From DAORHV01 sp964434575 (GTDB lineage: Bacteria > Patescibacteriota > Gracilibacteria > Peribacterales > Peribacteraceae), in contig CAYSWB010000001.1 in NCBI GenBank assembly GCA_964434575.1, forward strand, positions 59,051 through 123,050: a stretch of DNA of 64,000 nucleotides, given 5' to 3'. The notes under the pieces were generated by a model that saw only the letters and a list, made by a program, of their open reading frames with translations, was not told where the DNA came from and searched no databases. Position 1 is the stretch's first letter; every line of letters begins with the position of its first letter. The position numbers were made by a program, and so were the translations under genes. Below, one piece after another: positions 43,101 to 51,438 of the stretch.

Positions 43101-46100
43101 ACTTCGGCGTCGCCTTCGGTGATGGCACGCACGTCTTCGCGGCTGTCCGCCTCGATCGTCGAGCGCAAGGCGTCGTAATCGTTGTGGCGGATGCTGATGG
43201 CGTCGCCCAGCCACAGCGTGCGGCTGACGGAACCGTCGTCGACATGGGAAATGTTGGCGCCGACTTCCACGTTCCAGCTCTTCCAGGCGCCATTCGGCTC
43301 CTGGTCCGTGCAGGTGGCGACGGCCGCCTGGCGGCTGATGGCGGTGGTGTCGCCCAGCGGACCGCGCGGTACGGCGGTGGAAAGCGCTTCGATGACGGGC
43401 TTGCTGCTGATGCCGCGCAACGCCAGGAGCACCAAGCGGTTGAATTGCCCCGCTGCGGCCGCCGAGTCGCCGACATCCTGCGCCCTCACGTCCACGCTGA
43501 CGGGGACCCAGTCGGCATTATTATTCTGATACACCCACAATCCGCCGCGGCAGAAGAAACTGAGTGTTTTGGCGTCGTCGCCTTCGCCGATCGTCACGTC
43601 GTAGCGGCCGTTGTGTTCTTCGGTGGAGATCTTCGCCGCCTCATTGGTCTTCAGGTCATCCATGAGGATCTTCCTGCCCTGGGCCCTGGTGGTACCGGCG
43701 CCGTGGGCGCGGTCGGTGAGTTCGATGTAGTACGCGGCGGGGTTATCGATTTGTCCCGCACTGTCCTGCGTCTGGCGCTGGACGAGACGCTTGACCAAGT
43801 CGAAGCCCGGGGTACCTGCTTCCACGGCCGCTCCCTCCGGCGAGATGTACACCAACGGACGGTTGGTGCGGCCGGGGAACAAGACGTTGCCGAGATCGGG
43901 ACGGCAGCGGAAGAAGAGCCCCCGGTTGCCGCGCTCGCGTGCGGATTCGTCCGCGCGATTGGCGGCGCGGCGCGTAAGGAGGACGCGTCCGTTGCTCTCG
44001 GCGGGTTCGCGGACGTATTTGCCGGCATCGGGACCCAGCGACGAAGACGTGTCGGCCACTGCCTCGCCCCACACGGGACGCCAGCTCTCGCCGTCCTTGC
44101 GGAAGACCACGCCACGGCGCAGGTGGTATTGGCGCTGCCCATCGCTGAAGGTCAGGAGAACGTTCGCGACGAAAACCTTCTCCTCACCTTCAGGTTTGTT
44201 AAAGCCGCTGTTGCGGCGCTGGCCTTCGTTGAACAGCTGGCTCTCGATGACCACCGAACGCAGGTTCTCGCGGCGGAAAGCCTTGCGGGCGCCGCCGTAC
44301 AGATTGTCCGGTCCGTTGCTCGGGATGCAGTCCAGCGTGAGCGTGTGGTCCACCGCGGCCTTGAAGCAGTCGCGCACCTCCGTGTCGGTCGGCACCGGCG
44401 GCACCGGGCGGCGAATGCCGGTGAACACGGCCGGCTGGTCGTTGACGTCGGCGATGTCGCTGAAGATATGGCGCTGCGCGGCCAGGTCGTACCCGACCGG
44501 GACCGGACTGTCGGTGCGGCGGAACAATTCGAGCGTGGCGCTGGTGATGCGGCGCATGTGCGGGCGCTCGCCGTCGTTGGCGAACAATCCGCCCGCGCGT
44601 TCGTAACGGATGGCGGAACCGAGCGCATCGTGGCCGAACACGGCGCGGGGAATACCCCACATGCCGCGCACCAGCGTCTGGACGGCGAACGCCTGGTCGT
44701 CGCTTTCCTTGGCCCAACCGGGAGCCCACGGCGAGGTCGTCACGCTGCCGCGCTCGCCGCGACGCGCATTCAGGGCGCGAAGGCGGACGATGGGATCATC
44801 GACTGCTTCATACAGTTCCTCGGGCGCATTGGCGAACAGCGCCGGCTCGTTGAGCGAATCGGGGGACATGTTGGACGTGTCGGCATGCAGACCGAACGCG
44901 CGCATGGACGTGGCGTGGGCGGTGATATCCGGCGTGATGGCGATGAGCTGCGCGATCTCGTTGAATTTCGCCAGTCCGGCGGAGGTCATTCCGGTCGGCG
45001 CCACGGTCATGGCCGCCAGCGCCGTGGCGCCCTTGCGCCACTTCCAGACGGTGCCGTCCAATTCGAACGTGTACTTGTTGGCCTCGCCCGCGCCGAACTG
45101 CACGTCGATCTTCTTGTCGCTCTCTTTGCCCTGGTAGCGCGACAGCAGCAGCCAGCGGCCGTGCTGGAAGCGCGTCCAATCGTCATGTGCGCCGGGCTTG
45201 CCCTGCAACGCGTCCGCAATCGCCAGGTACTTGGCGCGCGCGGTACCGGTGATGCCGGCGGGCACGGCGGTGATCGCCACGGGAGCGTCGCTTGAGAGGG
45301 CTGCGGTCCACGCATGGTTCGTCGCGTTCCAGGTGAAATTCACCACGGCGCCGCCCACATCCACCGAGGCGCCGGTGTCGCCGGCGGCCGTGCCGCCGAA
45401 GCGCTGCACCAGCAGCCACTTGCCGTGCTCACGGTTCGTCCAGCGCTCCACGTGTTCCTTCACGGTCTTGTCCAGCACGAAGCCGGGTTGATCGGCGGTG
45501 CGGCGGCGGGTCGACCACGTCTTGTGGCGGCCCATGGGCTCCATGAGGGACGACAGGAATTCGGGCGGGTTGGTGTTGTCCACCAGCACGTCGCCGTCGG
45601 TTTGCAGCGTGCGATGCATCTTCCAGTAGCGCTGGACGCGGGCTGCGTTCAGCGAGCCAACGGTGGCATCGATGAGCGCCTGGCGGATTTTCGCGTTCGA
45701 AGCGCCTTCCTGCGTCTTGATCAGGTCGGCGATCGGAATGTATTCGCTGAGGTAGTAGTTCTTCACCATCTCGTTCATCAGGCGCTCGTCGTCCATGCTG
45801 TTACCCTTGGGACGGCCATGGATGCGCATGAACAAGCAACGCTTCCATTCGGGATAGATGTACTTCACGAACTTCTCGTTGTAGAACTTTTCCTGGTCGT
45901 TCCAGGTGACCAGTTCCAGCGACAGTTCGTTGAAGATCTCGGGCGCGTTCTCGCGGACGTTCTTCACCCACATGATGAACACCAGCTTCTTGGCGGCGGC
46001 CTCATCGACGCCGCCTCCCAGTTCGAGCTTGCGCAGGAAGCCGTCGGGCGTGTCGTGGACCGACTGCATGGTGCCGAGGGCCATCAGCAGCCACGCCGGG

Positions 46101-49100
46101 CAGTTGGAGAGGAATTCCTTCTGCTCGGCCTCTTTGATTTTCTCCGAGATCTTGTTCACCACCATTTCCACGATGACCACGCCGATCATGAGCACGATGG
46201 TCACCGGTCCGCCGATGACGCTGGTCATGGACAGGACCGTGATGGCGGTGCTGGCGCCAAGCGCCACGCCGGTCATGACCGCGTCGCGCCAACGGGCATT
46301 GGCCTCGGCGCCGAGTCCGCGCTCCAGGTCGTAGAGGTTGATGGTGACGTCGAGTTTCGCATTGTGGTACTCGCCTCCGCCGCGGTCCACGAAGCCGGCT
46401 TTTTCCACCTGCTCGCGCATGTTCTTGATCGACTCCTTGCTCTGTTCCAGTGCTTTGTTGTACGCCTTGATGTTCTCGTAGAGCATGTAGATCTGAAACG
46501 CCAGCATGGCGACCTCGAATACGACCATGCCGCCCGATTTGAGAGCGGACAGCTCGGACGCCGCCGAGCGGCCGGCGCGGTCCACGCCGCGTGCGAACCT
46601 GGAGCCTTCCATCGCTTTCGCGATCTGCGCGTCGGCGCGGGCGGCGGCCTGCAACTCCTCGGCGACGACGGTGGCCTGGCGCGGGGTGAGCGCCTTCAGT
46701 TCGGCGGTCATCGCCTTGAACTCGGCGGCGCTCATGTTCAGAAGCGAGCGCGGGTTCGCGAGCATTTGGCGCAACTTCGCGGCGTTCTGCGGAATCATTT
46801 CGATGGCGCGCGGGTTGGGGATATGCGGTCCGCCGGCACGGGCTGGAACGCGCTGGCCCGCCATGCCGCTGCGCAAAATGTCGTCGGCTTCGGACGCCGC
46901 GAAGCTGGCCTGCTGACCGGCTTTCGGGTGCCCGGGCGGGAACGTCGCGGGCGTGCCGCGCGGGTTGCCCGGCACGAGGACGGTTCCGTCGGCGAGCCGC
47001 AGGCCCTTGGTCGCGTCCGTGGGATCCAATCCCATGAGGATGTTGCGCTTCTCGGCAAGGGTTGCGCCCGACCAGCGCGCGTCCGCGGGAATATTCCCGC
47101 CGGTCATGTGCGCGCTGTGCATGACTTCCACGTGCGCGTCTGTGATCGGCGGAACGCGGCGGGACATGGACTGCCTGGCGACCTGGCGATATTCGGTGAT
47201 GTCCATACCCGCCATGCGCTCTTGCAGCGCCTTGGCTCGCGCCTCAAGCGCGCCGAGCGCCTTCACGCGCGCGGGATCAGTTGATGGCAGTGCGCGGACG
47301 CGGGCGGCTTCGCGGTTGAGCGCCTGGGCTTCTTTTCCGAGTTGGTGGACGTAGTTGGCCCGCATTTCGGGGGTCAACTTGGCCCATTCGATGGCGCCGC
47401 TGGACGGGATCCTTCCGGGGGTGGTGGACAGGGCAGGAATCGCGCGGCCCACGGTGTTGTTCCACGCCATGTTCAGTCCGTTGGGCAACACGCGGTTCCA
47501 AAGGTTATGGACGGACCGGAAGCCGGAGAACGACCATGCGGGGCCGCGGTAGGTGGGTGCGATATACCTCCACGAGCGGTTGTAGGCGGCGCGGAGGAAG
47601 CCGTTGAGAACCGGGCGGACAACCAGGTTGTATTCCAGGTACGTCACGGCCAAGCCGGTCAGCGACGACCACCAGGAATTCTGCATCTGGTCATACTCAT
47701 GGAAACGCTGGCCATGGAAATCGATTTTCTTGTTCAGCTCCGTCACCAAGTCGCGGACGTGGGCATGCATGCCGGAAATATCGGGTCCGTTCAGCTGTTC
47801 GAAGATCTTCAGGTACACGCCGCTCACTTCGGCGAGGATTTTATCGAGTTCGTCGCGACGCTCCTTGATGACCACGGCGCCGGCGTTGTCGGTCTGGGCC
47901 TTGGCAAGCGCCTGCTTGGCGACGCGGTGACGAGCCAGTAGGTCGTCTAGGTACTTGTCGAGCACCGCCTGTTCGGCGGCACGCAGCTTGTCGGATGCGA
48001 TGCGGCGCTCGCGTGCCTTCTCCGGCGTGTTCGGAAGAGCGGTCAGCGCGGCACGCGCGTCCAGGTACGCCTTGCGCACGTTCTCGGGCAGCCAGGCCGG
48101 ACGCGGCTCGATGGCCACCATCCTGGTGACGTCGGGGATGACCGGATCGTACTCGCTGGCCGCCATCTCCTTGGGCGGCACGGCGCTGACCAGGCGTTCC
48201 AGCTGCGTCACGTCCTTCAGCACGACTGCGCGCGCGGCGGCGCTGTCGTTCTTGAACGTGGTCAGCAGCTCCTTCAGCGTCACGAATTCGCCTTTCCATT
48301 CCTCCAGCAACGCCTTCAGGCCATCGGTATCGATGACCCACGTGGCACCGGCGGCACGCAACATGCGGCGGGTGGGACCGCCGATCTGCGTGATGTCCGG
48401 CAGGGCCCATGCGACGGTGTGGACGCCCTGGAGCAGCTTGGAGATTTGCTGCGCGATGTGGTCAGCGGCCCGAACCATCTTCTCGTGCATGGCGTCGATG
48501 GCGTTGCTGTAGCGGTCGGCGACCGTCTTGATGGCGGCGAGGTACTCCTTCAACCCGACGCCGTAGCGCTCCCATTCCTTATCCATTTCATCGGCGAGCG
48601 CCGGCGGCAGGTTGCGCTGCAGGTCGGCGATCTGGCGGGGGTTGAGGCGGATTTCATTGAAGTTCGCCAGGCGCGTCATGGGTCCGAAGTGCCGCTGGAC
48701 GGCCAGCAGCTGCATCATCTGTGCATTGAACGACAGCGCTTCTTCCTGAGCCTTCATCTGCTCAGTCATCACGGCCTTGTACGACGAAACGAGTTTGGGC
48801 AGATCGCCGGCTTTGCCGCTGGTGAAAATCTCGTCGCACAGGCGGTCGGACTCCGCGAGCATGACGTCCACCAGCAGGTTGCTTGCGACCTTGGTTTCGT
48901 AGGTTCCTTGCTTACCGCGGACATCGCGCCACGGTTCGCCGATGCGGAACATGTCGCGCGAGCGCTTTTCGGCGTTGTCGGCATACGCGGCCGTGCGCGC
49001 GGAGCGCAGCTGCAACATGTCGCCGGCCGACAGGTTGCGCAGGCGCTTGGCCAGCACGTCCGGCGTGATCAGCTGGCAGAAGTGCCGCAGGATCTGGTTG

Positions 49101-50389
49101 TTGGGATACGCGTTGATCAGCGCACGGGGCGTGCATTCCTGGGTATCGACCTCGCGGCCGTCGATGGTCGTCTTGGCCGGCAGCATGGCGACGGTCGCGG
49201 CATTGGCTCCGGCTTCCGGAATGCCCTCGCGCAGGATGTGGTTCGCCTCGACGTCGTCGCGGATGGTGTCGAGCTTCACGTCGTGCAGCTCGCCTGGCAA
49301 GACTTTGATGAGCTCGCGCAGCACGGCGTTGTCGTATTTGTCTTTCAGCTGGTTCAGTGTCATGGACTCCGTGCGCCTGCCGTCGGTGATCTCCGGCAAC
49401 ACGAGTTTCTGCAACTGCGTCCACGCGTCGCCGGCCCAGCGGGGGGCGTCGGGCAGTTTGCCGGAGACCTCGCGGGCGCCCGCGCGGAGGTCGCCCTCCA
49501 CTTTCGCCAAGCGGTCCTCCAGTGCCTTGCGCAGCGTGCCGGTGCCCGCGATTTCGGCGGCGAGCCGGGGGTTCTGCGGGTTGTTGATTTGGACTTCAGC
49601 GGTGCGGTACCGGCCGATGAGTTGCGTGACGGTTTCGCCGTGCTGCGGCACGGGAACCGCCGAGAGCCCCGGGTAATCCTTCAGCAGCGCGGCGACCTGC
49701 TGTCCGCGCTTTTCGGCGGGGACCTTTCCCAGTTCGGCGGCGATGCCGTCCTCGTGGAGCATGTGCTGGAGCAGGCGCGCCTCGGACAGGCGCGCGATCT
49801 GCGGCATGAGCACTTTCAGTTCCCCCAAGATGGCGGCGACGACTTTCTCCTGGCGCTCGACGTTCTGCCACAGCGTCGGGGGCTTCTGCGCTTGCAGGTA
49901 CGCCTGCAGGTCGGGCTTGCTGGCCCAGAACTCCCCATAGTTCTGGACGGTCGTGAGGAAGTCATCAATGAGACTGTCGTTGTACTGGAGCAGGGTCGCG
50001 CGGCGATCCAGATCCTGCAGGATCGGCATCAGCAATTTCATCGACTCCTCGCGCTTGTCCAAGTCCTGGTTGATGTCGCTGTGCACGCGGACGCGGTTCA
50101 CGGTGTCGCGCAGCAAGGCGAGCTCCTGCGCGGAACGGAATTGCACCTCGCCGCGGTCGCGCATCGCCAAGTACATGCGCTCTTCCGCACGCACAGCCTT
50201 TTCGCGAACTTCATCGAACTGCAAGCCGTCTGCTGCCGGGCGCGGCGCGCCGTCGCGGGTGTTCGTCAGCGCCAGCATGGTCCGGCCCGGTGTGATGCCG
50301 CTCAGCGCGCGGACTTCCTGCGCCAGCTTGGCAAGCTCGGCGGGGCCGGGTGAGGTTTCTGCAAGCCGTAACTCGACGTTTGCGGGCAT
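37196..50389 (-). CDS. Giant repeat-containing membrane-associated protein, 4397 aa
   Basis: One uninterrupted frame of 13.2 kb, with no known domain recognised. Residues 1-900 are helical and charged. Hydrophobic stretches lie near residue 910 (LTGLAVTYLEYNLVVRPVL), 1285 (GGMVVFEVAMLAFQIYMLYE) and 1370-1412 (AVMTGVALGASTAITVLSM, then GGPVTIVLMIGVVIVEMVV). From about 1650 the protein is beta-rich. A degenerate module recurs: a strand, GW.F or W.Y, a short turn, a V..ADVGGSAAAA..FN signature, then LPKL or a similar end. Clear copies sit near residues 2300 (DVGDSAAAAGQFN), 3165 (DVDGSAAAVAHFN), 3320 (DVGGSAAAATDFN) and 3450 (DVGGSEEAAAYFN); a related pair with HGKWLLVQRFGG and HGRWLLLSRYQG is near 1650-1750. 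There is no N-terminal signal peptide. It is the last gene of an operon with 50897 and 50447. Role unknown; an envelope or contact structure is plausible. Confidence 0.85.
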   Translation of the reverse strand: MPANVELRLAETSPGPAELAKLAQEVRALSGITPGRTMLALTNTRDGAPRPAADGLQFDEVREKAVRAEERMYLAMRDRGEVQFRSAQELALLRDTVNRVRVHSDINQDLDKREESMKLLMPILQDLDRRATLLQYNDSLIDDFLTTVQNYGEFWASKPDLQAYLQAQKPPTLWQNVERQEKVVAAILGELKVLMPQIARLSEARLLQHMLHEDGIAAELGKVPAEKRGQQVAALLKDYPGLSAVPVPQHGETVTQLIGRYRTAEVQINNPQNPRLAAEIAGTGTLRKALEDRLAKVEGDLRAGAREVSGKLPDAPRWAGDAWTQLQKLVLPEITDGRRTESMTLNQLKDKYDNAVLRELIKVLPGELHDVKLDTIRDDVEANHILREGIPEAGANAATVAMLPAKTTIDGREVDTQECTPRALINAYPNNQILRHFCQLITPDVLAKRLRNLSAGDMLQLRSARTAAYADNAEKRSRDMFRIGEPWRDVRGKQGTYETKVASNLLVDVMLAESDRLCDEIFTSGKAGDLPKLVSSYKAVMTEQMKAQEEALSFNAQMMQLLAVQRHFGPMTRLANFNEIRLNPRQIADLQRNLPPALADEMDKEWERYGVGLKEYLAAIKTVADRYSNAIDAMHEKMVRAADHIAQQISKLLQGVHTVAWALPDITQIGGPTRRMLRAAGATWVIDTDGLKALLEEWKGEFVTLKELLTTFKNDSAAARAVVLKDVTQLERLVSAVPPKEMAASEYDPVIPDVTRMVAIEPRPAWLPENVRKAYLDARAALTALPNTPEKARERRIASDKLRAAEQAVLDKYLDDLLARHRVAKQALAKAQTDNAGAVVIKERRDELDKILAEVSGVYLKIFEQLNGPDISGMHAHVRDLVTELNKKIDFHGQRFHEYDQMQNSWWSSLTGLAVTYLEYNLVVRPVLNGFLRAAYNRSWRYIAPTYRGPAWSFSGFRSVHNLWNRVLPNGLNMAWNNTVGRAIPALSTTPGRIPSSGAIEWAKLTPEMRANYVHQLGKEAQALNREAARVRALPSTDPARVKALGALEARAKALQERMAGMDITEYRQVARQSMSRRVPPITDAHVEVMHSAHMTGGNIPADARWSGATLAEKRNILMGLDPTDATKGLRLADGTVLVPGNPRGTPATFPPGHPKAGQQASFAASEADDILRSGMAGQRVPARAGGPHIPNPRAIEMIPQNAAKLRQMLANPRSLLNMSAAEFKAMTAELKALTPRQATVVAEELQAAARADAQIAKAMEGSRFARGVDRAGRSAASELSALKSGGMVVFEVAMLAFQIYMLYENIKAYNKALEQSKESIKNMREQVEKAGFVDRGGGEYHNAKLDVTINLYDLERGLGAEANARWRDAVMTGVALGASTAITVLSMTSVIGGPVTIVLMIGVVIVEMVVNKISEKIKEAEQKEFLSNCPAWLLMALGTMQSVHDTPDGFLRKLELGGGVDEAAAKKLVFIMWVKNVRENAPEIFNELSLELVTWNDQEKFYNEKFVKYIYPEWKRCLFMRIHGRPKGNSMDDERLMNEMVKNYYLSEYIPIADLIKTQEGASNAKIRQALIDATVGSLNAARVQRYWKMHRTLQTDGDVLVDNTNPPEFLSSLMEPMGRHKTWSTRRRTADQPGFVLDKTVKEHVERWTNREHGKWLLVQRFGGTAAGDTGASVDVGGAVVNFTWNATNHAWTAALSSDAPVAITAVPAGITGTARAKYLAIADALQGKPGAHDDWTRFQHGRWLLLSRYQGKESDKKIDVQFGAGEANKYTFELDGTVWKWRKGATALAAMTVAPTGMTSAGLAKFNEIAQLIAITPDITAHATSMRAFGLHADTSNMSPDSLNEPALFANAPEELYEAVDDPIVRLRALNARRGERGSVTTSPWAPGWAKESDDQAFAVQTLVRGMWGIPRAVFGHDALGSAIRYERAGGLFANDGERPHMRRITSATLELFRRTDSPVPVGYDLAAQRHIFSDIADVNDQPAVFTGIRRPVPPVPTDTEVRDCFKAAVDHTLTLDCIPSNGPDNLYGGARKAFRRENLRSVVIESQLFNEGQRRNSGFNKPEGEEKVFVANVLLTFSDGQRQYHLRRGVVFRKDGESWRPVWGEAVADTSSSLGPDAGKYVREPAESNGRVLLTRRAANRADESARERGNRGLFFRCRPDLGNVLFPGRTNRPLVYISPEGAAVEAGTPGFDLVKRLVQRQTQDSAGQIDNPAAYYIELTDRAHGAGTTRAQGRKILMDDLKTNEAAKISTEEHNGRYDVTIGEGDDAKTLSFFCRGGLWVYQNNNADWVPVSVDVRAQDVGDSAAAAGQFNRLVLLALRGISSKPVIEALSTAVPRGPLGDTTAISRQAAVATCTDQEPNGAWKSWNVEVGANISHVDDGSVSRTLWLGDAISIRHNDYDALRSTIEADSREDVRAITEGDAEVAAVLHGLPDASSLPEQGFVNLQADPGRMRKQVLRTADRTVVFQERLPDANAKTTRAYIRFETGAGVRLWPTSLHFKGLPDAAELQKNQAALDTERTRAAQSWNVDVGRVSVTFFLSPEAEGQDTFLVDHHGDEGVPEQFGVSSAGQIMQLHSLHQRRQILGLLSTPVLKQKADGEWETDADATLRRMMRYFTSEVAEGANCRDQLVTALSPMLMRAPDQQFFLRQLFHTLLGEGSLRRDNLVRITRAPDLVRASDSLVLAENSGERVIRLPGGVELKTRFVQGGRTLGLRASNGGDTTYDVKLERVPRATPDRATEIVSALALAEGGSGFSVADLKNIGDDRVCITVTSEDAPFGAPLINRLPISLVGSVAWDTEASLRGADNRVVSTGPRESVMVEGAGADRRTFVLRKSFGSAGGREYKSNTLQALRFGSVLEMHEFKGDNLERPEVYYAFDNIGRTHAYPPSPEIAKNLAIVSNSIKAGDRDGDKTLAEMWADMPAALRDYDKKIPLQMPPADVQSATKILYAMQVRISVVSQDRRLSPLERDFEFLLTELDDELMHMRNLPRMRTFLTTPRAVTEPGSPGFNRSAFEAPISDILGLYYHSASREETNPSLNRGRFTAHMAALYRTLNAEQRRALLERMFDSLNEASIARIAANPSLTAQEKYMFVIDSVALEKVRATEYLRLKHGATVSGEVLTVAGGGKNLEFSFRSDMMYWRKPGTFTWKDITIPVSAEDVDGSAAAVAHFNGTVMPDLLAGLDMLSRDTLNRLHVANELRRNPNVRETNGTFVITFGGKTLTVIQGMYGWQYASRQPLDPINMSMIERRTRGYLDALNNPPVSKTAGDNPVYTVTQQNVRSGAKRLDFRFAGAKGWEFKAAGDQWKTVQDRVLAADVGGSAAAATDFNTNILPKLMNWVGMYWPVKGVDIGGSDDEAKAFTSLLQPLSRDYGNVNTGVLNRLRGLQVMKEFTRPAVTENAGVFTVSHQGVDNPKTLQMRFEKDGWEFKAAGNIWRHVYNLVLPADVGGSEEAAAYFNASVLPKFTHAMLRRTATLASYEALAGDMADEREMNRVRGRSNSPYFQLATLNAPRPPRAEGDDLEDMPDETERPRERQFVRYVPEIGKYVIVPEVAPGQDAEGFRFGVRSDGDSETEWITVTSLRDLTDTRIPSERRALMRAALSTPHAHFSQEAIPPLAASYAGVIRRGILAHVEAKRRLDVLVRDEAKLTGTIPARAQWEQDKAREQSAMTEATRSADQALLALNRDLNLLPASNRGAREQFADGVDGILRQSPASEKLARLNAAGTAIELVPRITPFPYEPNDTFRPKVAALRTAIEGGTGAEKALADLNAHMNAIENVSLDRRTAYANAVETALTVPTPVRMAIRVNAAGTALELVPRPPDAADAAHRRSLEGILNLCQSEGGADVRGAMTDFKVSLLQYLQPMYERAIRKDVFLDKLLGELQKSDFRIDAACVTGIRRTFDLDDRLETFVPLIDPTVQQDTDLGGCILRTRPDGAGKVKFEVITPANAPAAYLSFDEDKFDYNWSRLEIENNVVSKPAWGRLLTLNITAGNRTVVRNMPVRINDAEANRARELAREALLRRRLEHDVSQLRTAADADQPNMGLVEHLTGNINVYLARVKNTDSRLLSTKELLTATLGNSFFGGRMLVKGNRGVILAEVAGAGETAVPSLRFVRADVLRSQIGGDWVRLRNFSGTVPEARVMLREFNDRLKVAKDLEMPFLDDTHGIDVRLPGQPGYRLFMNKYSQEVTMTYAPFEAMPNIERTAVMPEVVLAAGKKTTVSRTEPGKDGETVSVDITVNEGRPAYAFSANAEGADDAAKLRDVGVTVEVLPVRQGDPAGSLRVRLSIANNAEHPGTYGINVNEGRQVFTPVSDEQMRFLRTETGQTERRGRWLKRDGDEHSYICVAVRTDRLALYRANGEARERLNENGTLWEAVPADEARALPALPKS

Positions 50390-50446
50390 GGAACGCGGTG
50401 TGGTTTTTGGTGTTCAGTGTCTCACTGGTCTTTGTGTGCGCTGCAC

Positions 50447-50884
50447 TCAGCGTCGGTCGCCTGGTTGCAGACGACGCGTGCGGTCGGAGCTGCCACCGAT
50501 GTTCGGATCCTTGTCGATGGCGCCGTCGCCCGGGCTGCTGACCACGCTACCCCTGTTGGTCAGGCCGCTGGTCGGATTCAGCGCGCGCGTGGCGCCGCCG
50601 AGACCTCGGTTCACTTCGTGCGTGCGCTTGCCGAGAATGGCGTGCTGGTCGCGCATGAAGCGGAAGAAATACTGGAGCCCCAAGCCGATGAGAATCGCTC
50701 CGCCCACGAGCTTCACGGGGCGGGGGATGGCGTCCCACGCACGGCGCACGGGGCCCTTGCGGACGTCCGTGTTGCGGTTGCGTTCGGGCGCGAGCATCGA
50801 CGGGATCTGGTCACGGCGGGCCGTCCACTCGCGGCGGAGCTCGGGGGCCATCGACGGTTCGGCTTCAATGCTGCTGCGGTTCAT
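50447..50884 (-). CDS. Hypothetical single-pass membrane protein, 145 aa
   Basis: Not recognised. A basic, polar N-terminal part (to about residue 53) is followed by one hydrophobic helix (PVKLVGGAILIGLGLQYFFR) and a polar, Gly/Asn/Arg-rich tail that looks disordered. It lies between the small helical gene at 50897 (12-nt gap) and the giant protein gene (57-nt gap), all on one strand, so it is probably made together with the giant protein and may help anchor it. The ATG at 50884 is preceded by CCACGCTCCCC, without a ribosome site. Confidence 0.7.
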   Translation of the reverse strand: MNRSSIEAEPSMAPELRREWTARRDQIPSMLAPERNRNTDVRKGPVRRAWDAIPRPVKLVGGAILIGLGLQYFFRFMRDQHAILGKRTHEVNRGLGGATRALNPTSGLTNRGSVVSSPGDGAIDKDPNIGGSSDRTRRLQPGDRR

Positions 50885-50896
50885 GGGGAGCGTGGG

Positions 50897-51304
50897 TTAC
50901 AGGGGCTTGGTAAAAATATCGAGCAGTCCGTGGCGGACCTGGGTCAGGTCGCACAACGCCTGCAGGTCTTCCGGCGTCTTGGTGGCCATGATCTGGGTGG
51001 CGATGACGCCGGACAGGAACGTGGGGCCCAGCACGAAAAAGAATTGCGAAACGTCGGCATCCGACAGGGCGGACATATCCATGGCCTCGACTTCTTTGGC
51101 CAAGTCATGCTGGTTCTTAGTCGTCGCCTTCTGCATCTTTTTCAGGCGCGGGTCTTCGAACGCCGCGACGGAGCGCCGCACCTGCAACAGCTTGTCCGTG
51201 TCCGCGAACGCCATGGTCTCTTCTTGCACGACGCACTCGTTCGTCCACGGCTCACTGAGGAACGTGGCGGACGCGCGCTCGGCGGGGGTGAGGTACAAAT
51301 CCAT
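50897..51304 (-). CDS. Hypothetical helical protein, first gene of giant-protein operon, 135 aa
   Basis: Not recognised. A soluble helical protein (LTPAERASATFLSEPW, DKLLQVRRSVAAFED, ALSDADVSQFFFVLGPTFL, EDLQALCDLTQVRHGLLDIF). The segment around FFFVLGPTFLSGVIATQIM is hydrophobic but short and probably buried. It opens the operon leading to the giant protein. Its promoter is TGGTATACT; the first transcribed bases hold an ATGGG-N5-CCCAT inverted repeat (51318-51332), a candidate operator. A chaperone- or adaptor-like role for the giant protein would fit but is unproven. Confidence 0.7.
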   Translation of the reverse strand: MDLYLTPAERASATFLSEPWTNECVVQEETMAFADTDKLLQVRRSVAAFEDPRLKKMQKATTKNQHDLAKEVEAMDMSALSDADVSQFFFVLGPTFLSGVIATQIMATKTPEDLQALCDLTQVRHGLLDIFTKPL

Positions 51305-51333
51305 GAATAAGAAGTGTATGGGGAAATCCCATC

Positions 51334-51342
51334 AGTATACCA
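51334..51342 (-). promoter_or_regulatory. Extended -10 of the giant-protein operon
   Basis: TGGTATACT on the minus strand, followed by an ATGGG/CCCAT inverted repeat (51318-51332) at the expected start point. The leader is about 22 nt long. Confidence 0.6.
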
Positions 51343-51400
51343 TAAAAAGGCTTTCTATGTCACTCTGATCGGCCCAGGGAGGCGAAAGGCGACGGAAAAA

Positions 51401-51429
51401 TTGACTTCCGAAGAAAAGACCATTCTAAT
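51401..51429 (+). promoter_or_regulatory. Promoter of the YfiH-like gene
   Basis: TTGACT (51401-51406), a 17-bp spacer and TCTAAT (51424-51429), 9 nt before the ATG at 51439. Confidence 0.6.
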
Positions 51430-51438
51430 GCGCGGCGC

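Noticed and set aside
51318..51332. Terminator in front of the giant-protein operon
   Set aside because: The stem is only 5 bp with no T run and lies at the expected transcription start, so an operator is more likely.
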